Source: Physcomitrium patens
Lineage: Eukaryota > Streptophyta > Bryopsida > Funariales > Funariaceae
DNA length: 64,000 nt
Direction: 5' to 3'
Assembly (NCBI RefSeq): GCF_000002425.4
Contig: NC_037267.1
Location: forward strand, 12,756,044 to 12,820,043
Shown: positions 45,770 to 56,400 of the stretch, in pieces
Layout: each line of letters opens with the position of its first letter
Position numbering within the stretch: the first letter of the stretch is position 1
Notes under the pieces: model-generated
What the model was told of the DNA's origin: nothing
Database searches by the model: none
What the model saw: only the letters and a program-made list of their open reading frames with translations
Position numbers and translations under genes: made by a program

Positions 45770-46237
45770 ATTGGATGTAAGTGGGTGCTTAGAACCAAGA
45801 GAGATGCAAACGATTGAAGGTCAACAATGGGCTATGTATTCTTTGTTTGAGTGGGAGCCATATCTTCGAATAGCAAGAGACAACCAAATATTGCAAGGTC
45901 CACAATAGGGGCGGAATATTTGGCAGCAAGTCATAAAGCAATGGAGGCAATTTGATTGAGGTTGTTATTGGAAGATATTGGACTTGTGCAATTGGAGGCT
46001 ACTCCATTGAGGTGTGATAATCAAGGATGTCTTGCTTTTGGAAAGAATCCAAAGCATCATGCAAGAACTATGTACATTGATATTCAGCATCATTTCATAA
46101 GAGAGAAGATAGAGATGGAGGTTATTGATATGATGTATTGTGAAACCAAAGACATGTTGGCTGATTTGTTGACAAAAGCCTTAGTTAGAGAAGGACACAA
46201 CAAGTTGAGTCAGGCATTAGGATTGAGAGCTAATTGA
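45770..46237 (+). pseudogene. Copia reverse transcriptase/RNase H remnant
   Basis: A short piece of the start of the reverse transcriptase (GCKWVLRTKRDAN, 45773-45811) is followed, across a second deletion, by the C-terminal RNase H part (AEYLAASHKAMEAI near 45914-45955, then LLLEDIGL, CDNQGCLAFGKNPKHHART and DMLADLLTKAL). In-frame stops occur, one at 45956 region where a Trp is usual. The YVDD catalytic core is absent. Confidence 0.85.
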
Positions 46238-46255
46238 CCAATAGCAAAGTGGGAG

Positions 46256-46541
46256 TGTTGAGAAAAGAACTCTTTAAGTAGTTGCTAATGGTCAATAGAG
46301 TACAAGTGTTGTTAAGGATATCCCATAAGGTAGGGTGCTGGTCTATAGTGCATTAGAGTACAAGGGGAGGGCTGGTCCTAGGAGATATCCCATATGGATT
46401 GTAGCACTTGGTACCTTGGTACTAGTATATAAGGAAAGGGTTGGCATGGGAAGAATTATCTCATACCACACTCTATTTGTTATAGTGCAACCTTGCTGGT
46501 CCTAACTTACTTGTGTGGAGTATGTTTTCTATGTTTCAATA
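46256..46541 (+). repeat. Copia 3' LTR
   Basis: Same 286 bases as the 5' LTR by eye, preceded by a polypurine tract and followed by ATTGG. Confidence 0.9.
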
Positions 46542-46546
46542 ATTGG

Positions 46547-47378
46547 TATTTGGGATCAAAAGAATTACAAAGCCATGTATGCTTATTATTTTTGATATAT
46601 CACCATGCATCATTTGAAAGTTAATTAGTTGTATGGTTATTGAAAGTATGTGAATACAATTATGTACAATTATGAGGATAAAATTGATTTCTCAATTTGA
46701 ATTAAAAGTTGGCTTTAATTAAGAATTGTTTATAAATGGTGGTCTAAAGTGTGACAAGAAAATAAAAAGAACAAAAGAAGAGTAATTAAAATAACAAGTA
46801 AAATGAATGTAATCAAGCAAATACATTCTTCAAAATTTGATCACAATCTATTTGTTAGATTTTATTTTTTAATAAAAATAAAAATTAAAGAAATAAAAGT
46901 TAATTTTTTATAAAAATAATTTCATTATCTTTCCAATGATGTAAGAGACATCTAAATTTTACTTACTATAAAGAAGTTATAAAAGTATAAGCATAATAAG
47001 TCAATAAATAAAAATATTTTACCTCAAAGATATATCTTGCTTATAGATCAAAGGTTTAAGCCTCACCAAGGCTCACATGTGGTGTATAAGGGTGTATAGA
47101 AAGGCCTCAAGGCCTTACATGTATCTTTCTATCTACATCCAAGATGCTACAACTTATATGGGACTTACACAACTAACTCTATCTTTAATGTGATCTATAA
47201 AAAATAATAAAGAAAATTACAAAATTTTTTATTATAATCTATTTAAAAAAATAGAATATAATAAAAAAATAAGTACCAAAACTTTGATCAAAAAAACAAA
47301 TAAGAATAATTTTTTTGTATTTGATTTAATATATTTCTACATGTAACAACTTTCTACTTAGGCACTTGCTCAATATTG
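46547..47378. other. AT-rich DNA between two retrotransposons
   Basis: No gene recognised. A less AT-rich patch at about 47040-47190 (AGCCTCACCAAGGCTCACAT) may be repeat-derived but I cannot place it. Confidence 0.5.
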
Positions 47379-47383
47379 GATAG

Positions 47384-47913
47384 TGTCACGGACATACATA
47401 TAATTACCTATATGAATAGATAAAAGTATGTAAAAGTAGGTTAATTGTGTAATATCTTCTAGAGAAGCTTCTTAGAAGCTTCATAGACGCTGCTTTGACT
47501 TTATAGGAGTCTATAGTTGACTTTTAGGTTAGAAACTTGGTCAACAAGTTAGCCATGTGCCACGCATGTTGGAAGCTTAAAGAACAAGCTAACTACGTGG
47601 TCCATCCATAGAAAACTTGCCTTGCAAGCAAAGGCATGTGGCCTAGAAAGTCAACATATATTGGAGGTCTTATAGAACATGGCCATGTGGCTTCTAGTTA
47701 GATAATATATATAGAGGCAAGAGTGAAGCCCTCTTCACTCTTGTCAACTCCTTTCTTGCTTCTAGTCTAGTTTCAAGGGTCTCTAGTTTTCTTGTATTTT
47801 GGCAATAGCCATTCCAGTTTCTTTCTTAATATACATATTTCTATTTTGTCCTATTTCTTTTTGAGAAAAGTCTCACTTACTCTTTAGCTTTCATCGAGTT
47901 CTTGTCCTTGACA
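47384..47913 (+). repeat. Chromovirus 5' LTR
   Basis: TGTCACGG ... CTTGACA (TGTCA/TGACA inverted ends), 530 bp. TATATATA at 47706-47713 is the likely TATA box. No tRNA primer site follows directly; the nearest match to the initiator tRNA-Met site is ATATCAGAGC, about 22 bases after the LTR end. Confidence 0.93.
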
Positions 47914-48125
47914 GATTGACAAGAGTACACTTACAATATCAGAGCTTTGTCTTTTCTTGATTAAGAGTGGATTACCCCTTTTTCTTGATAAGACATAAGC
48001 GCATTAGAAGTTGTGGATTACCCTCTTTTAAACTGATATTATTCTTAGTATTTTCTTTGTTATCAATTCCTCTCTTCTATTTGTTTTGAGCATTGTTAGA
48101 CATCTTCTCTTTTCTAAGTGCTACT

Positions 48126-49067
48126 ATGGCAGAGCTTGTTGAAATGAAGAGTGCAATGGCACAGATGCAAGAACAATTGAGGGAGTTAATGCTTGCGATG
48201 CATCAACTCAATTTACCACCACAAGGAGCAATAAGAATGGTAGGAAGTGAAGATATAGAGATGATTGGGGCTGCTTCAACATCTGCACCAAACCATGTCC
48301 CTTCTCCCAGAATGGAACACCCTTCGAGTGTTAGAGAACCGAGAGTTGCCTTGCCCGAGAAGTTTGATGGTACCAGATCCAAGTTTCGAGGATTCATCAA
48401 TCAGGTCCAACTAGTGATTGAACTTCAACCCCAGAGCTATCCAACTCCAGGGTCACAAGTAAGATTCATTGGTACACTTCTTTCAGGTTCAGCATTGTCA
48501 TGGTTTTCATCTTTTCTTGAACGACGAGATCCAATATTGGATAATCTGGAGGCTTTTTTGGCGGAGTTTCGATCCATGTTTGGAGAACATGATGCAATTT
48601 GTGTTGCAACCAACAAGATCCGTATTTTGCGACAAGGCAATCGATCAGTAACATTATATGCTTCGCAATTTCGACAACTTGCAACTGATATCAAGTGGGA
48701 TGATGCCGCACTTGTGAGTCAATTTCTCTACGGATTACAATATGAGGTAAAGAAATTGATGCTTAATTTACCTGATCCTCAAACATTGAGTCAAGCAATT
48801 GACTTTGCTGTGAAGTGCGACAATCGACTTTTTGAATTTCAATCCGAGAGTCGCACAAGTGGGCCTCAACGTTACTACAATTCAATGGCAACACCGATGT
48901 CTCCTCAACACATACCTTCAGAAGTAGAGGATATGCAAATTGATGCGGTACGTTTCAAACCTCTTACTGAGCAAGAAAAGTCTCGTCGTCGACAAGAAGG
49001 ATTGTGCTTATATTGTGGAGAACCTAAGCACACTGCTCAACATTGTCCAAAGAAGCGACGTAACTAA
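48126..49067 (+). CDS. Chromovirus gag
   Basis: 313 residues from the ATG at 48126 (MAELVEMKSAMAQMQEQL). An N-terminal coiled-coil-like stretch is followed by the retrotransposon gag core (LPEKFDGTRSKFRGFINQVQ; LSGSALSWFSSFLER; TLYASQFRQLATDI; FLYGLQYEVK). A zinc knuckle CLYCGEPKHTAQHC lies close to the C-terminus. The same knuckle and the preceding EVEDMQIDAV are found in the antisense relic. The stop at 49065 lies four bases after the opening of the pol frame. Confidence 0.93.
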   Translation: MAELVEMKSAMAQMQEQLRELMLAMHQLNLPPQGAIRMVGSEDIEMIGAASTSAPNHVPSPRMEHPSSVREPRVALPEKFDGTRSKFRGFINQVQLVIELQPQSYPTPGSQVRFIGTLLSGSALSWFSSFLERRDPILDNLEAFLAEFRSMFGEHDAICVATNKIRILRQGNRSVTLYASQFRQLATDIKWDDAALVSQFLYGLQYEVKKLMLNLPDPQTLSQAIDFAVKCDNRLFEFQSESRTSGPQRYYNSMATPMSPQHIPSEVEDMQIDAVRFKPLTEQEKSRRRQEGLCLYCGEPKHTAQHCPKKRRN

Positions 49068-52000
49068 AAAATGAGGAGTACGGCTGTCAAAGAAGACAGT
49101 ATGTCGGAAAACGAGTACGTCCAGCTACAATAGGGACCGTGCGGCTGGAATCTTGTACAACTTCTAATAAAGGTCCTATCCTCTCCTCAGAACCATCTCC
49201 TTGTTTTATAATAGATGTGCGTTTAGGACCTAATAATTACAAAGCCTTTGCCTTGGTAGATTCAGGAGCCTCATCTTGTTTTTTAGATGAAGAATTTGCT
49301 AGATGTCATAGAATATCATTAATACAAAAAACTAAACCTGTACACGTAGAAGTCATAGATGGTCGTCCGTTGTCTTCTGGAGATGTAACTCACGAAACAC
49401 TTCCTGTAGATGTAGTAATAAATGGTCATAGTAGTTGCGTAATTTTTAATATAATTAGATCTCCCTCTAATCCAGTAATTTTAGGCTTATCATGGTTAGA
49501 AAAGTATAATCCTCGAATAGATTGGATTTCTCGTAAACTTGATTTTTCTCAGAGCATTAGTAACAGTTCTATTAACCAAGTAAAAAACCATGAGTCTAGT
49601 ATAGTAAAACTCGCACCTATAGGTGCAAAAGCATTTATACACGCAGCAAAAGAAGGATCAGCTTTTGCTATTTATGCTGCACCTATTTCTGAAAACGTAA
49701 AGACTTCAAGTGGCATTCCAAGTCAATATCAGGATTATCAAGACGTTTTTGAGAAAAAGAATGCAGATATTCTTCCTGAGCATCGCCCATACGATTGTTC
49801 AATCGATCTCAAGGAAGGAACTCAGCCACCATTTGGACCAATTTACAGTTTATCGCAAGATGAGTTGGCTGAACTCAAGACATATATTGACGAGAATTTA
49901 GCGAAGAATTTCATACGCCATTCAAAATCTCCAGCAGGAGCTCCAATTTTATTCGTAAAGAAAAAAGATGGATCTTTACGAATGTGTGTTGACTATCGAG
50001 GACTCAACAAGATCACAATCAAGAACAGGTATCCATTACCTTTGATATCAGGACTCCTTGACCAGTTAAATCAAGCTAAGATCTATACAAAAATAGATCT
50101 AAGAGGAGCATATAATCTAGTACGGATCAAAGAAGGAGATGAATGGAAGACTGCGTTTCGAACCAGGTACGGACACTTTGAATATAATGTCATACCTTTT
50201 GGACTCACGAATGCACCAGCTGCTTTTCAACATCTCATGAATGATGTATTTCGTGAATTTTTAGACAATTTTGTCGTCTGCTACCTAGACGATATCCTGA
50301 TTTATTCTAAGAATGTTGAAGAACATGAAATACATGTTCGTCAAGTATTACAAAAACTTAGAGATGCAGGATTGTACGCCAAGATGGAAAAGTGTGTATT
50401 TCACACTACTCAAGTTGACTTTTTAGGATACATCATTTCAAATGATGGTCTTATGATGGATTCTAAGAAAGTCCAAACAATCATGGATTGGAAGATTCCA
50501 AAGACTGTAAGAGATGTCGAATGTTTCTTGGGATTTGCCAATTACTATCGGATCTTCATCAAAGACTTCTCACGAGTTGTAGCTCCACTTACACGCTTGA
50601 CTAGTAAAGATAAATTCCAATGGAATCAAGAAGCGGAAGCAGCATTTGAAGCCTTGAAGACATCGTTTGTCTCTGCACCAGTCTTATATCGTGTTGACTT
50701 TTCCAAGGCATTTTTTATGGAAACAGATGCATCGGATTTTGCCTTGGGTGCAGTTTTATCACAAATGGGAACAGATGACAAACTTCATCCGATAGCTTTT
50801 CATTCAAGAAAATTCTCAGCAGCCGAGATCAATTATGAGATCCACGATAAAGAACTTCTTGCAATCGTGGATTCCTTTCAAGAATGGCGTCATTATCTAG
50901 AAGGTGCTTCTAGTCCAGTCACTGTGTATACAGATCACAAGAACCTCGAGTATTTCATGTCAGCACGCATGTTGAATCGTCGTCAAGCTCGTTGGAGTAT
51001 GTCTTTGTCAAGATTCGACTTCATTATCACTTATCGGCCAGGAAAACAACAAGTTTTGTCCGATGCCCTGTCTAGACGTTCTTATTTTGCACCAAAAGAA
51101 GGAGATGCAGCTTTTGAGCAACAAAGAACGGTCCTCTTGAAACCGGAGCAATTTCATCTCCGAGCAGTGAAATCAACATTGACTGTTGATTCAACTTTTC
51201 TCAAGCAAATCCAGTCCAGTATGTCCTCAGACCCTCTTGTTCATGATATCGAGAATAATTCTTCCAAGTCTCATGATTCTTCTAAGTTCGAGTTCAAGAA
51301 TAATCTATTATATTTTGAAGGACGCCTATATGTTCCAGAAGGAAAAGCACGTTTGCGTGTTCTTCAAGCACGTCATGACTTTCCAGCAGCAGGGCACTTT
51401 GGATATAATAAGACTTTGGAACTCATATCAAGAGATTTTTGGTGGCCACAAATGTGGAAGTCAGTCAAAGACTTTGTACAATCATGTGATATTTGTTCAA
51501 GATCAAAAATTCCTCGACATCGACCTTACGGACTTCTTCAGCCATTACCTATACCAAAACAACCATGGTCTTCTGTTTCTATGGATTTCATCACAGATCT
51601 TCCAAGCTCAAGATCTTATGATTCTATATTTGTGATAGTAGATCGTTTCACCAAGATGGCACATTTTGTGCCATGTACAAAATCTATCACAGGTGAAGAA
51701 ACAGCTAAGCTTTTCATTGATAATATCTATCGCTATCATGGATTACCTAAAGATATCATATCGGATAGGGGAATTCAATTTGTGTCAAGATTTTGGAGGA
51801 CCCTTTTCAAGATTTTAAAAGTGGACATAAAGCTATCTTCGGCTTTCCATCCTCAAACTGATGGACAAACAGAGCGCGTAAACCAAGTCTTGGAGCAATA
51901 TTTAAGGTGTACTATCAACTACCAACAAGATGATTGGACAACCCTTCTGCCATTGGCAGAGTTTGCTTATAATAATACGGTACATTCTTCCACGCAACAA

Positions 52001-52627
52001 ACACCTTTCTTTGCCAATTATGGCTATCATCCACGACTTGATACTTTTGATTTTTCAAAAGTTGATAATCCTGCAGCAGAAGATATGGCCAATCGGTTGT
52101 CAGAGTTACATGCAATAATGAAGACACAATTGAAGGAAGCTCAAGAACGACAAAAGATAAACGCAGATCTATATCGTAAGGAGCAACCACAACTCAACGT
52201 GGGTGATAAGGTATGGCTACTTTTTCGCAATATCAAGACTACTCGACCTTGTGACAAGTTGGACTATCGTAGGCTTGGCCCCTTTTCTGTTTCTGAACAG
52301 ATCAACCCAGTTGCATATCGGTTACATCTACCGGAGTTAATGAAGATCCATCCTGTATTCCACTTATCTCTTCTTAAACCATATAAGACAGTGGATATAC
52401 AAGGAAGAAGACAAATGCCACCGCCTCCTATAGAAGTAGATAATAATGAAGAATTTGAGGTGGAAGAGATATTAGACTCAAGGCGGTGCCGAAATAAGCT
52501 GGAATATCTTGTTCATTGGCGCGGATATGATATTAGTGAGCGCACATGGGAGCCATCCAGGAATCTAGCAAATGCATCAGCTAAAGTCAAAGTTTTTCAT
52601 CAACGACATCCATCAAAACCAAGATGA
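49064..52627 (+). CDS. Chromovirus pol: protease, reverse transcriptase, RNase H, integrase, chromodomain
   Basis: The frame is open from 49064, directly after an in-frame TAA, and has no early ATG; a GTG at 49139 is used here for residue numbering. Protease: FALVDSGASS near residue 40. Reverse transcriptase: LFVKKKDGSLRMCVDYRGLN and YLDDILIYS (D384, D385). RNase H: ETDASDFALGAVLSQ and TDHKNLEYF. Integrase: zinc region GHFGYNKT ... CDICSRSK, catalytic D816, D876 and E912 with the 35-residue spacing. Chromodomain at the end: YLVHWRGYDISERTWEPSRN. All catalytic residues are present and no stop interrupts. Pol is in the -1 frame relative to gag, so it is probably made by -1 frameshifting at the gag end. 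Confidence 0.95.
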   Translation, partial: LKNEEYGCQRRQYVGKRVRPATIGTVRLESCTTSNKGPILSSEPSPCFIIDVRLGPNNYKAFALVDSGASSCFLDEEFARCHRISLIQKTKPVHVEVIDGRPLSSGDVTHETLPVDVVINGHSSCVIFNIIRSPSNPVILGLSWLEKYNPRIDWISRKLDFSQSISNSSINQVKNHESSIVKLAPIGAKAFIHAAKEGSAFAIYAAPISENVKTSSGIPSQYQDYQDVFEKKNADILPEHRPYDCSIDLKEGTQPPFGPIYSLSQDELAELKTYIDENLAKNFIRHSKSPAGAPILFVKKKDGSLRMCVDYRGLNKITIKNRYPLPLISGLLDQLNQAKIYTKIDLRGAYNLVRIKEGDEWKTAFRTRYGHFEYNVIPFGLTNAPAAFQHLMNDVFREFLDNFVVCYLDDILIYSKNVEEHEIHVRQVLQKLRDAGLYAKMEKCVFHTTQVDFLGYIISNDGLMMDSKKVQTIMDWKIPKTVRDVECFLGFANYYRIFIKDFSRVVAPLTRLTSKDKFQWNQEAEAAFEALKTSFVSAPVLYRVDFSKAFFMETDASDFALGAVLSQMGTDDKLHPIAFHSRKFSAAEINYEIHDKELLAIVDSFQEWRHYLEGASSPVTVYTDHKNLEYFMSARMLNRRQARWSMSLSRFDFIITYRPGKQQVLSDALSRRSYFAPKEGDAAFEQQRTVLLKPEQFHLRAVKSTLTVDSTFLKQIQSSMSSDPLVHDIENNSSKSHDSSKFEFKNNLLYFEGRLYVPEGKARLRVLQARHDFPAAGHFGYNKTLELISRDFWWPQMWKSVKDFVQSCDICSRSKIPRHRPYGLLQPLPIPKQPWSSVSMDFITDLPSSRSYDSIFVIVDRFTKMAHFVPCTKSITGEETAKLFIDNIYRYHGLPKDIISDRGIQFVSRFWRTLFKILKVDIKLSSAFHPQTDGQTERVNQVLEQYLRCTINYQQDDWTTLLPLAEFAYNNTVHSSTQQTPFFANYGYHPRLDTFDFSKVDNPAAEDMANRLSELHAIMKTQLKEAQERQKINADLYRKEQPQLNVGDKVWLLFRNIKTTRPCDKLDYRRLGPFSVSEQINPVAYRLHLPELMKIHPVFHLSLLKPYKTVDIQGRRQMPPPPIEVDNNEEFEVEEILDSRRCRNKLEYLVHWRGYDISERTWEPSRNLANASAKVKVFHQRHPSKPR

Positions 52628-52722
52628 AAACCTCTCTTATAAAAGAGACAAGATTGAGGCAAGATAACATTCAATTTCCTATCCTTGTTTGTAACTTCTT
52701 TGCATTTTGTGACGCTAATTAG

Positions 52723-53145
52723 ATGGAGAGCCAACAACAAGCGGATTCAACTCAAGAACCTTCGTTTGCTGACTTACCGGATGAGACATTGCGATTGTCA
52801 CAACCTTCAAGACGACGCAACCGAGATGAAGACCCTCAAGAACGACATGTTCTTCCTCGAATAGATGGTGAGATACAACGCGTTTGGTATCACGACCTTG
52901 GAAGAGATTCTCGATGTTTGGTGATATTATTGGAGATAGGAACGACTCCTGATGGTGTTTCAAATGTATTATTTGAACGAAGTTATGAAGGCCTCAACAG
53001 TGATCAAATAACAGGGTGGTCTTCTCGCCCTGGAATGGCACACTATCGATGGCTAAGAGGACCCATCAACTATCTTCGAAGAGAACAAAGATCAGAGTAT
53101 GTAGCAAATACAATTCGCCGCATATTAGATTTTCTCAATATATAA
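52723..53145 (+). CDS. Extra ORF between pol and 3' LTR, unknown function
   Basis: A 140-residue protein with ATG, 96 bp after the pol stop and 42 bp before the 3' LTR, same strand. N-terminal 45 residues are polar and acidic/basic (QQQADSTQEPSFADLPDETL, SRRRNRDEDPQERH). The rest looks folded, with strand-like stretches (GEIQRVWYHDLGRDSRCLVI, LLEIGTTPDG) and a basic helical end (INYLRREQRSEYVANTIRR). No membrane segment or signal peptide, so not an envelope gene. I do not recognise the family. An additional ORF at this place is unusual for chromoviruses; the intact frame in an otherwise intact element suggests it is maintained. Confidence 0.75.
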   Translation: MESQQQADSTQEPSFADLPDETLRLSQPSRRRNRDEDPQERHVLPRIDGEIQRVWYHDLGRDSRCLVILLEIGTTPDGVSNVLFERSYEGLNSDQITGWSSRPGMAHYRWLRGPINYLRREQRSEYVANTIRRILDFLNI

Positions 53146-53171
53146 TCACCGCTCCTCATGGAACTCGTCCC

Positions 53172-53183
53172 TAGAAGGGGGGG
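53172..53183 (+). promoter_or_regulatory. Polypurine tract of the chromovirus
   Basis: AGAAGGGGGGG lies just upstream of the 3' LTR, as expected for plus-strand DNA priming. Confidence 0.8.
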
Positions 53184-53186
53184 TAA

Positions 53187-53726
53187 TATCACGGACATAC
53201 ATATAATTACCTATATGAATAGATAAAAGTATGTAAAAATAGATAAAAGTAGGTTAATTGTGTAATATCTTATAGAAAAGCTTCTTAGAAGCTTCATAGA
53301 TACTGCTTTGACTTTATAGGAGTCTATAGTTGACTTTTAGGTTAGAAACTTGGTCAACAAGTTAGCCATGTGCCACACATGTTGGAAGCTTAAAGAACAA
53401 GCTAACTACGTGGTCTATCCATAGAAAACTTGCCTTGTAAGCAAAGGCATGTGGCCTAGAAAGTCAACATATATTGGAGGTCTTATAGAACATCGCCACG
53501 TGGCTTCTAGTTAGATAGTATATATAGAGGCAAGAGTGAAGCCCTCTTCACTCTTGTCAACTCTTTTCTTGCTTCTAGTCTAGTTTCAAGGGTCTCTAGT
53601 TTTCTTGTATTTTGGCAATAGCCATTCCAGTTTCTTTCTTAATATACATATTTCTATTTTGTCCTATTTCTTTTTGAGAAAAGTCTCACTTACTCTTTAG
53701 CTTTCATCGAGTTCTTGTCCTTGACA
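53187..53726 (+). repeat. Chromovirus 3' LTR
   Basis: 540 bp; starts TATCACGG (TG changed to TA) and ends CTTGACA, then GATAG. It has a 10-bp duplication near 53238 that the 5' LTR lacks. Confidence 0.93.
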
Positions 53727-53731
53727 GATAG

Positions 53732-56400
53732 CCGTTATATTTCTATCAAGATTTATACTATAGACTACATGATTGTAAATCCGTAACAATTTAATCCAAT
53801 CTTATTAGCTACATAAGAGAGAATCATGACTTAAAAAAATAATATTTAACAATATTTGCCGCCTTTGTCCTAAACCTTACCTTGCACTATATTAAAAATA
53901 AAATTCATCTATAGATATGATTTAGAACCATTATAAAAATGACTAAATATGTTGGTATTGTAACTGATATTTATATCTTATATTCCTTTCAACAACTTCC
54001 ATTAGATTGTATAGAAAAGTCTTTTTCATCTAATGTTTTGAATTGGATTGAATTTTTATCAAAGACTTCTTTGATAATATATGGTCTTATCTAAAGTGAA
54101 TCAAATTTGATTGGAAATTCTAATTTTTTAGCACCTTGAACCATCACTCACATTCCTAAAGTAAAAAGATGTTTTTTTATTTGTTTATCAAAGATCTTCT
54201 TTCTTCTCTTCTAAATAGTTTTTATATGTTGAATTACAAATCTTTGAGTTTTGTTTAGCCCTTCTAAATGCTCTAATTATTCTTTCAAAGATTATAAAGT
54301 ATCCATTCTTTTATCATTGACAATACATAAGAATGGAACTATAAGTTCTATAGGTAAAATGGCTTTTATTTTATATATCAAAGAAAAAGTTGTAGTTCTT
54401 GTAAAAACTTTGTAAGAAGTTTCATAAGTCTAAAGAATTCAAGTAAGCTTAAGATTCCAATCATACTTGGAATACATCAAAGTTTTCTTCAATATCCAAA
54501 CTAAAGTTTGGTCGCCTCTTTCTAAAAAATCATTTGTTTGAAGGTAATGGAGAGTAATCTTTCTATGCTTGATGATAAAGAATGTGGTCATTTTTTAAAT
54601 AGCCTCATTCAAAAGATAAGTGCCATTATCACTCACAAGGATTTTGAAACAACCAAAATAAGCTATGATGCTTTTTTACAAAAATATAACAATTTTTTTA
54701 GCATTTGTCTTCTTAATAACTTTTACTTTTGCCCACTTTGTCAAATATTTTGTAGCTACAACAATATGTTACATTTGACATAAAGATGTGAGATAAATAA
54801 GTCCAATATATTCTATAACTCACTTTATAAACGGAATAAGTGAAAGTTAAGGATTAAGAGACATTTCAATATTTAAATCATTACGTGCATATCTTTGGCA
54901 AGGATTATAAGATCTTACAAAAGACTTTAAATTGACAAATATTTTAGGTCTAAAGTAGCCTCTTTTAAGGATCTTTTGAATTCCTAATTGAGTAAAGAAG
55001 TGCCAACCATAAGCACTTGAGTGACAAACTTCTCATACAAATGGTATTTTTCATAAGTAAGACAATGTCTTAAAATTCCATCAATCCTTCAATGATATAA
55101 TTTCTTAGCTATAAGATCAAAATGAACATTATGTATTAATATTTTGTTGTTCATTTTTTGACAAGGCATTGAATAGTTATTGAGTATTCAAAAATTTGGC
55201 AATATATTCATATTATATAATTTCCACCATAATCTAAAACAAATGAGCATCAAAAAGTTTATCATATATATTTTGGATATCTATGGTCATTGATAATTGT
55301 GAAAGATGATTAGCTTATTTGTGTTGTTTCTTTAGTTTGTATTGCATAGAATAATCAAACTCTACTAAAAGTAACACCTATCTTGCTAATCCACTACTTA
55401 AATCTAATTTAGTTACAATATATCTAAAGGCCATGTGATCCACAAAGAAGATGATTTTGTTCATCAAAAGGTAATGGCAGATATTTTTGACACTAAAGAC
55501 CATAGCCAAACATTCCTATTTTGTAGATGTATAGTTGTGTTCAGCAATTGTCAATTGTTTATTATGAAAGGCAATAGGATGAATCACACTCTTATCATCC
55601 GGTTGACATAATGCACTATACACTACCAATGCAAAAGCATCACAATAGACATAGGAAGGTTGATTCCAATTTGGTGGTATACACATAGATATAATAGCAA
55701 TTTGACTTGGCATTCAAAAGTCCATTCAAATTTGGTAGTCTTTTTTAATTTATTAATCAATGGCATACAATATATCATTATAGCTATGAAATAATGTTGG
55801 CATGGTTGGTAGCCACACAACATATCTTTCTAATTTTTACACTACAAATCAAGAAATGGTGGTAGATGCAATGAAACATTTTAAGACCATCTTGATTAGG
55901 TGCATAAAATTTAAATTGAAACCTCTACTTCTCATGGAAGTGGAGGTGGATAGTCAAAGGCATAGCATGTTGCTACAAAGTGCAAAAATTGTCTGCCTCA
56001 TTGTATCTAAAGGTGGCCTATATATCACCAATTTCTTTTTTGATTTAGTTCCAATTACACATGATGCAAAATTTACAAGACTACCTTGAATGGTATTAAT
56101 CTAAAAACTAGATTTTGTATTATTTGTCTAAGTGATAAGGTTACAAGTACTTTTATTGACAAACTTAAAAGTAAAAGATATACTTTTGTTGAATTTGAAT
56201 GATGAAGTAAGCAACATTGATAATGAAATCCAATAATTCTTAGTGGAGAAATAACTAGAATTTTGTCCCATCGTGTGCACTCTCATAACTTTCTTTTCTT
56301 TGTCAATTAGAATAATGGTTGGATAGAAGCGACTTAAGGCAATCATGGCCACACATTTGATAGGAAATCATATAACAACTATGGAAGTGTATTTTTTTTT
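53732..56400 (-). mobile_element. Decayed antisense gypsy element of another lineage
   Basis: On the minus strand: an integrase core fragment (ILVSDNGTYLLNEAI near 54655-54610), RNase H (YCDAFALVVYSALCQPDDKS near 55660-55600, AFHNKQLTIAEHNYTSTK near 55560-55520) and the segment before it (LKKTTKFEWTFECQ near 55760-55715). The CQPDD and TTKFEW sequences differ from the chromovirus above, so this is a different lineage. Many stops and frameshifts; no LTR recognised. The outer limits are approximate. Confidence 0.7.

Larger units (their letters stand above)
43212..46546 (+). mobile_element. Ty1/copia element, internally deleted, with apparently identical LTRs
   Basis: LTRs at 43217-43502 and 46256-46541 are both 286 bp and, compared by eye, identical. 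A perfect 5-bp target duplication ATTGG lies at 43212-43216 and 46542-46546. The element is only 3.3 kb because the integrase core and nearly all of the reverse transcriptase are missing. A primer site, a gag-protease frame, an RNase H remnant and a polypurine tract (AAAGTGGGAG directly before the 3' LTR) remain. It is a recent, non-autonomous insertion that must have been copied with enzymes supplied by a relative. Confidence 0.92.
47379..53731 (+). mobile_element. Nearly intact Ty3/gypsy chromovirus
   Basis: LTRs at 47384-47913 and 53187-53726, perfect 5-bp target duplication GATAG (47379-47383 and 53727-53731), gag, a complete 1162-codon pol frame with C-terminal chromodomain, an extra ORF after pol, and a polypurine tract before the 3' LTR. 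The LTRs differ at about a dozen positions by eye plus a 10-bp insertion, so the insertion is fairly young. Most differences are C/G to T/A in the 3' LTR, including its first dinucleotide (TA for TG). It may still be capable of movement. Confidence 0.95.
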
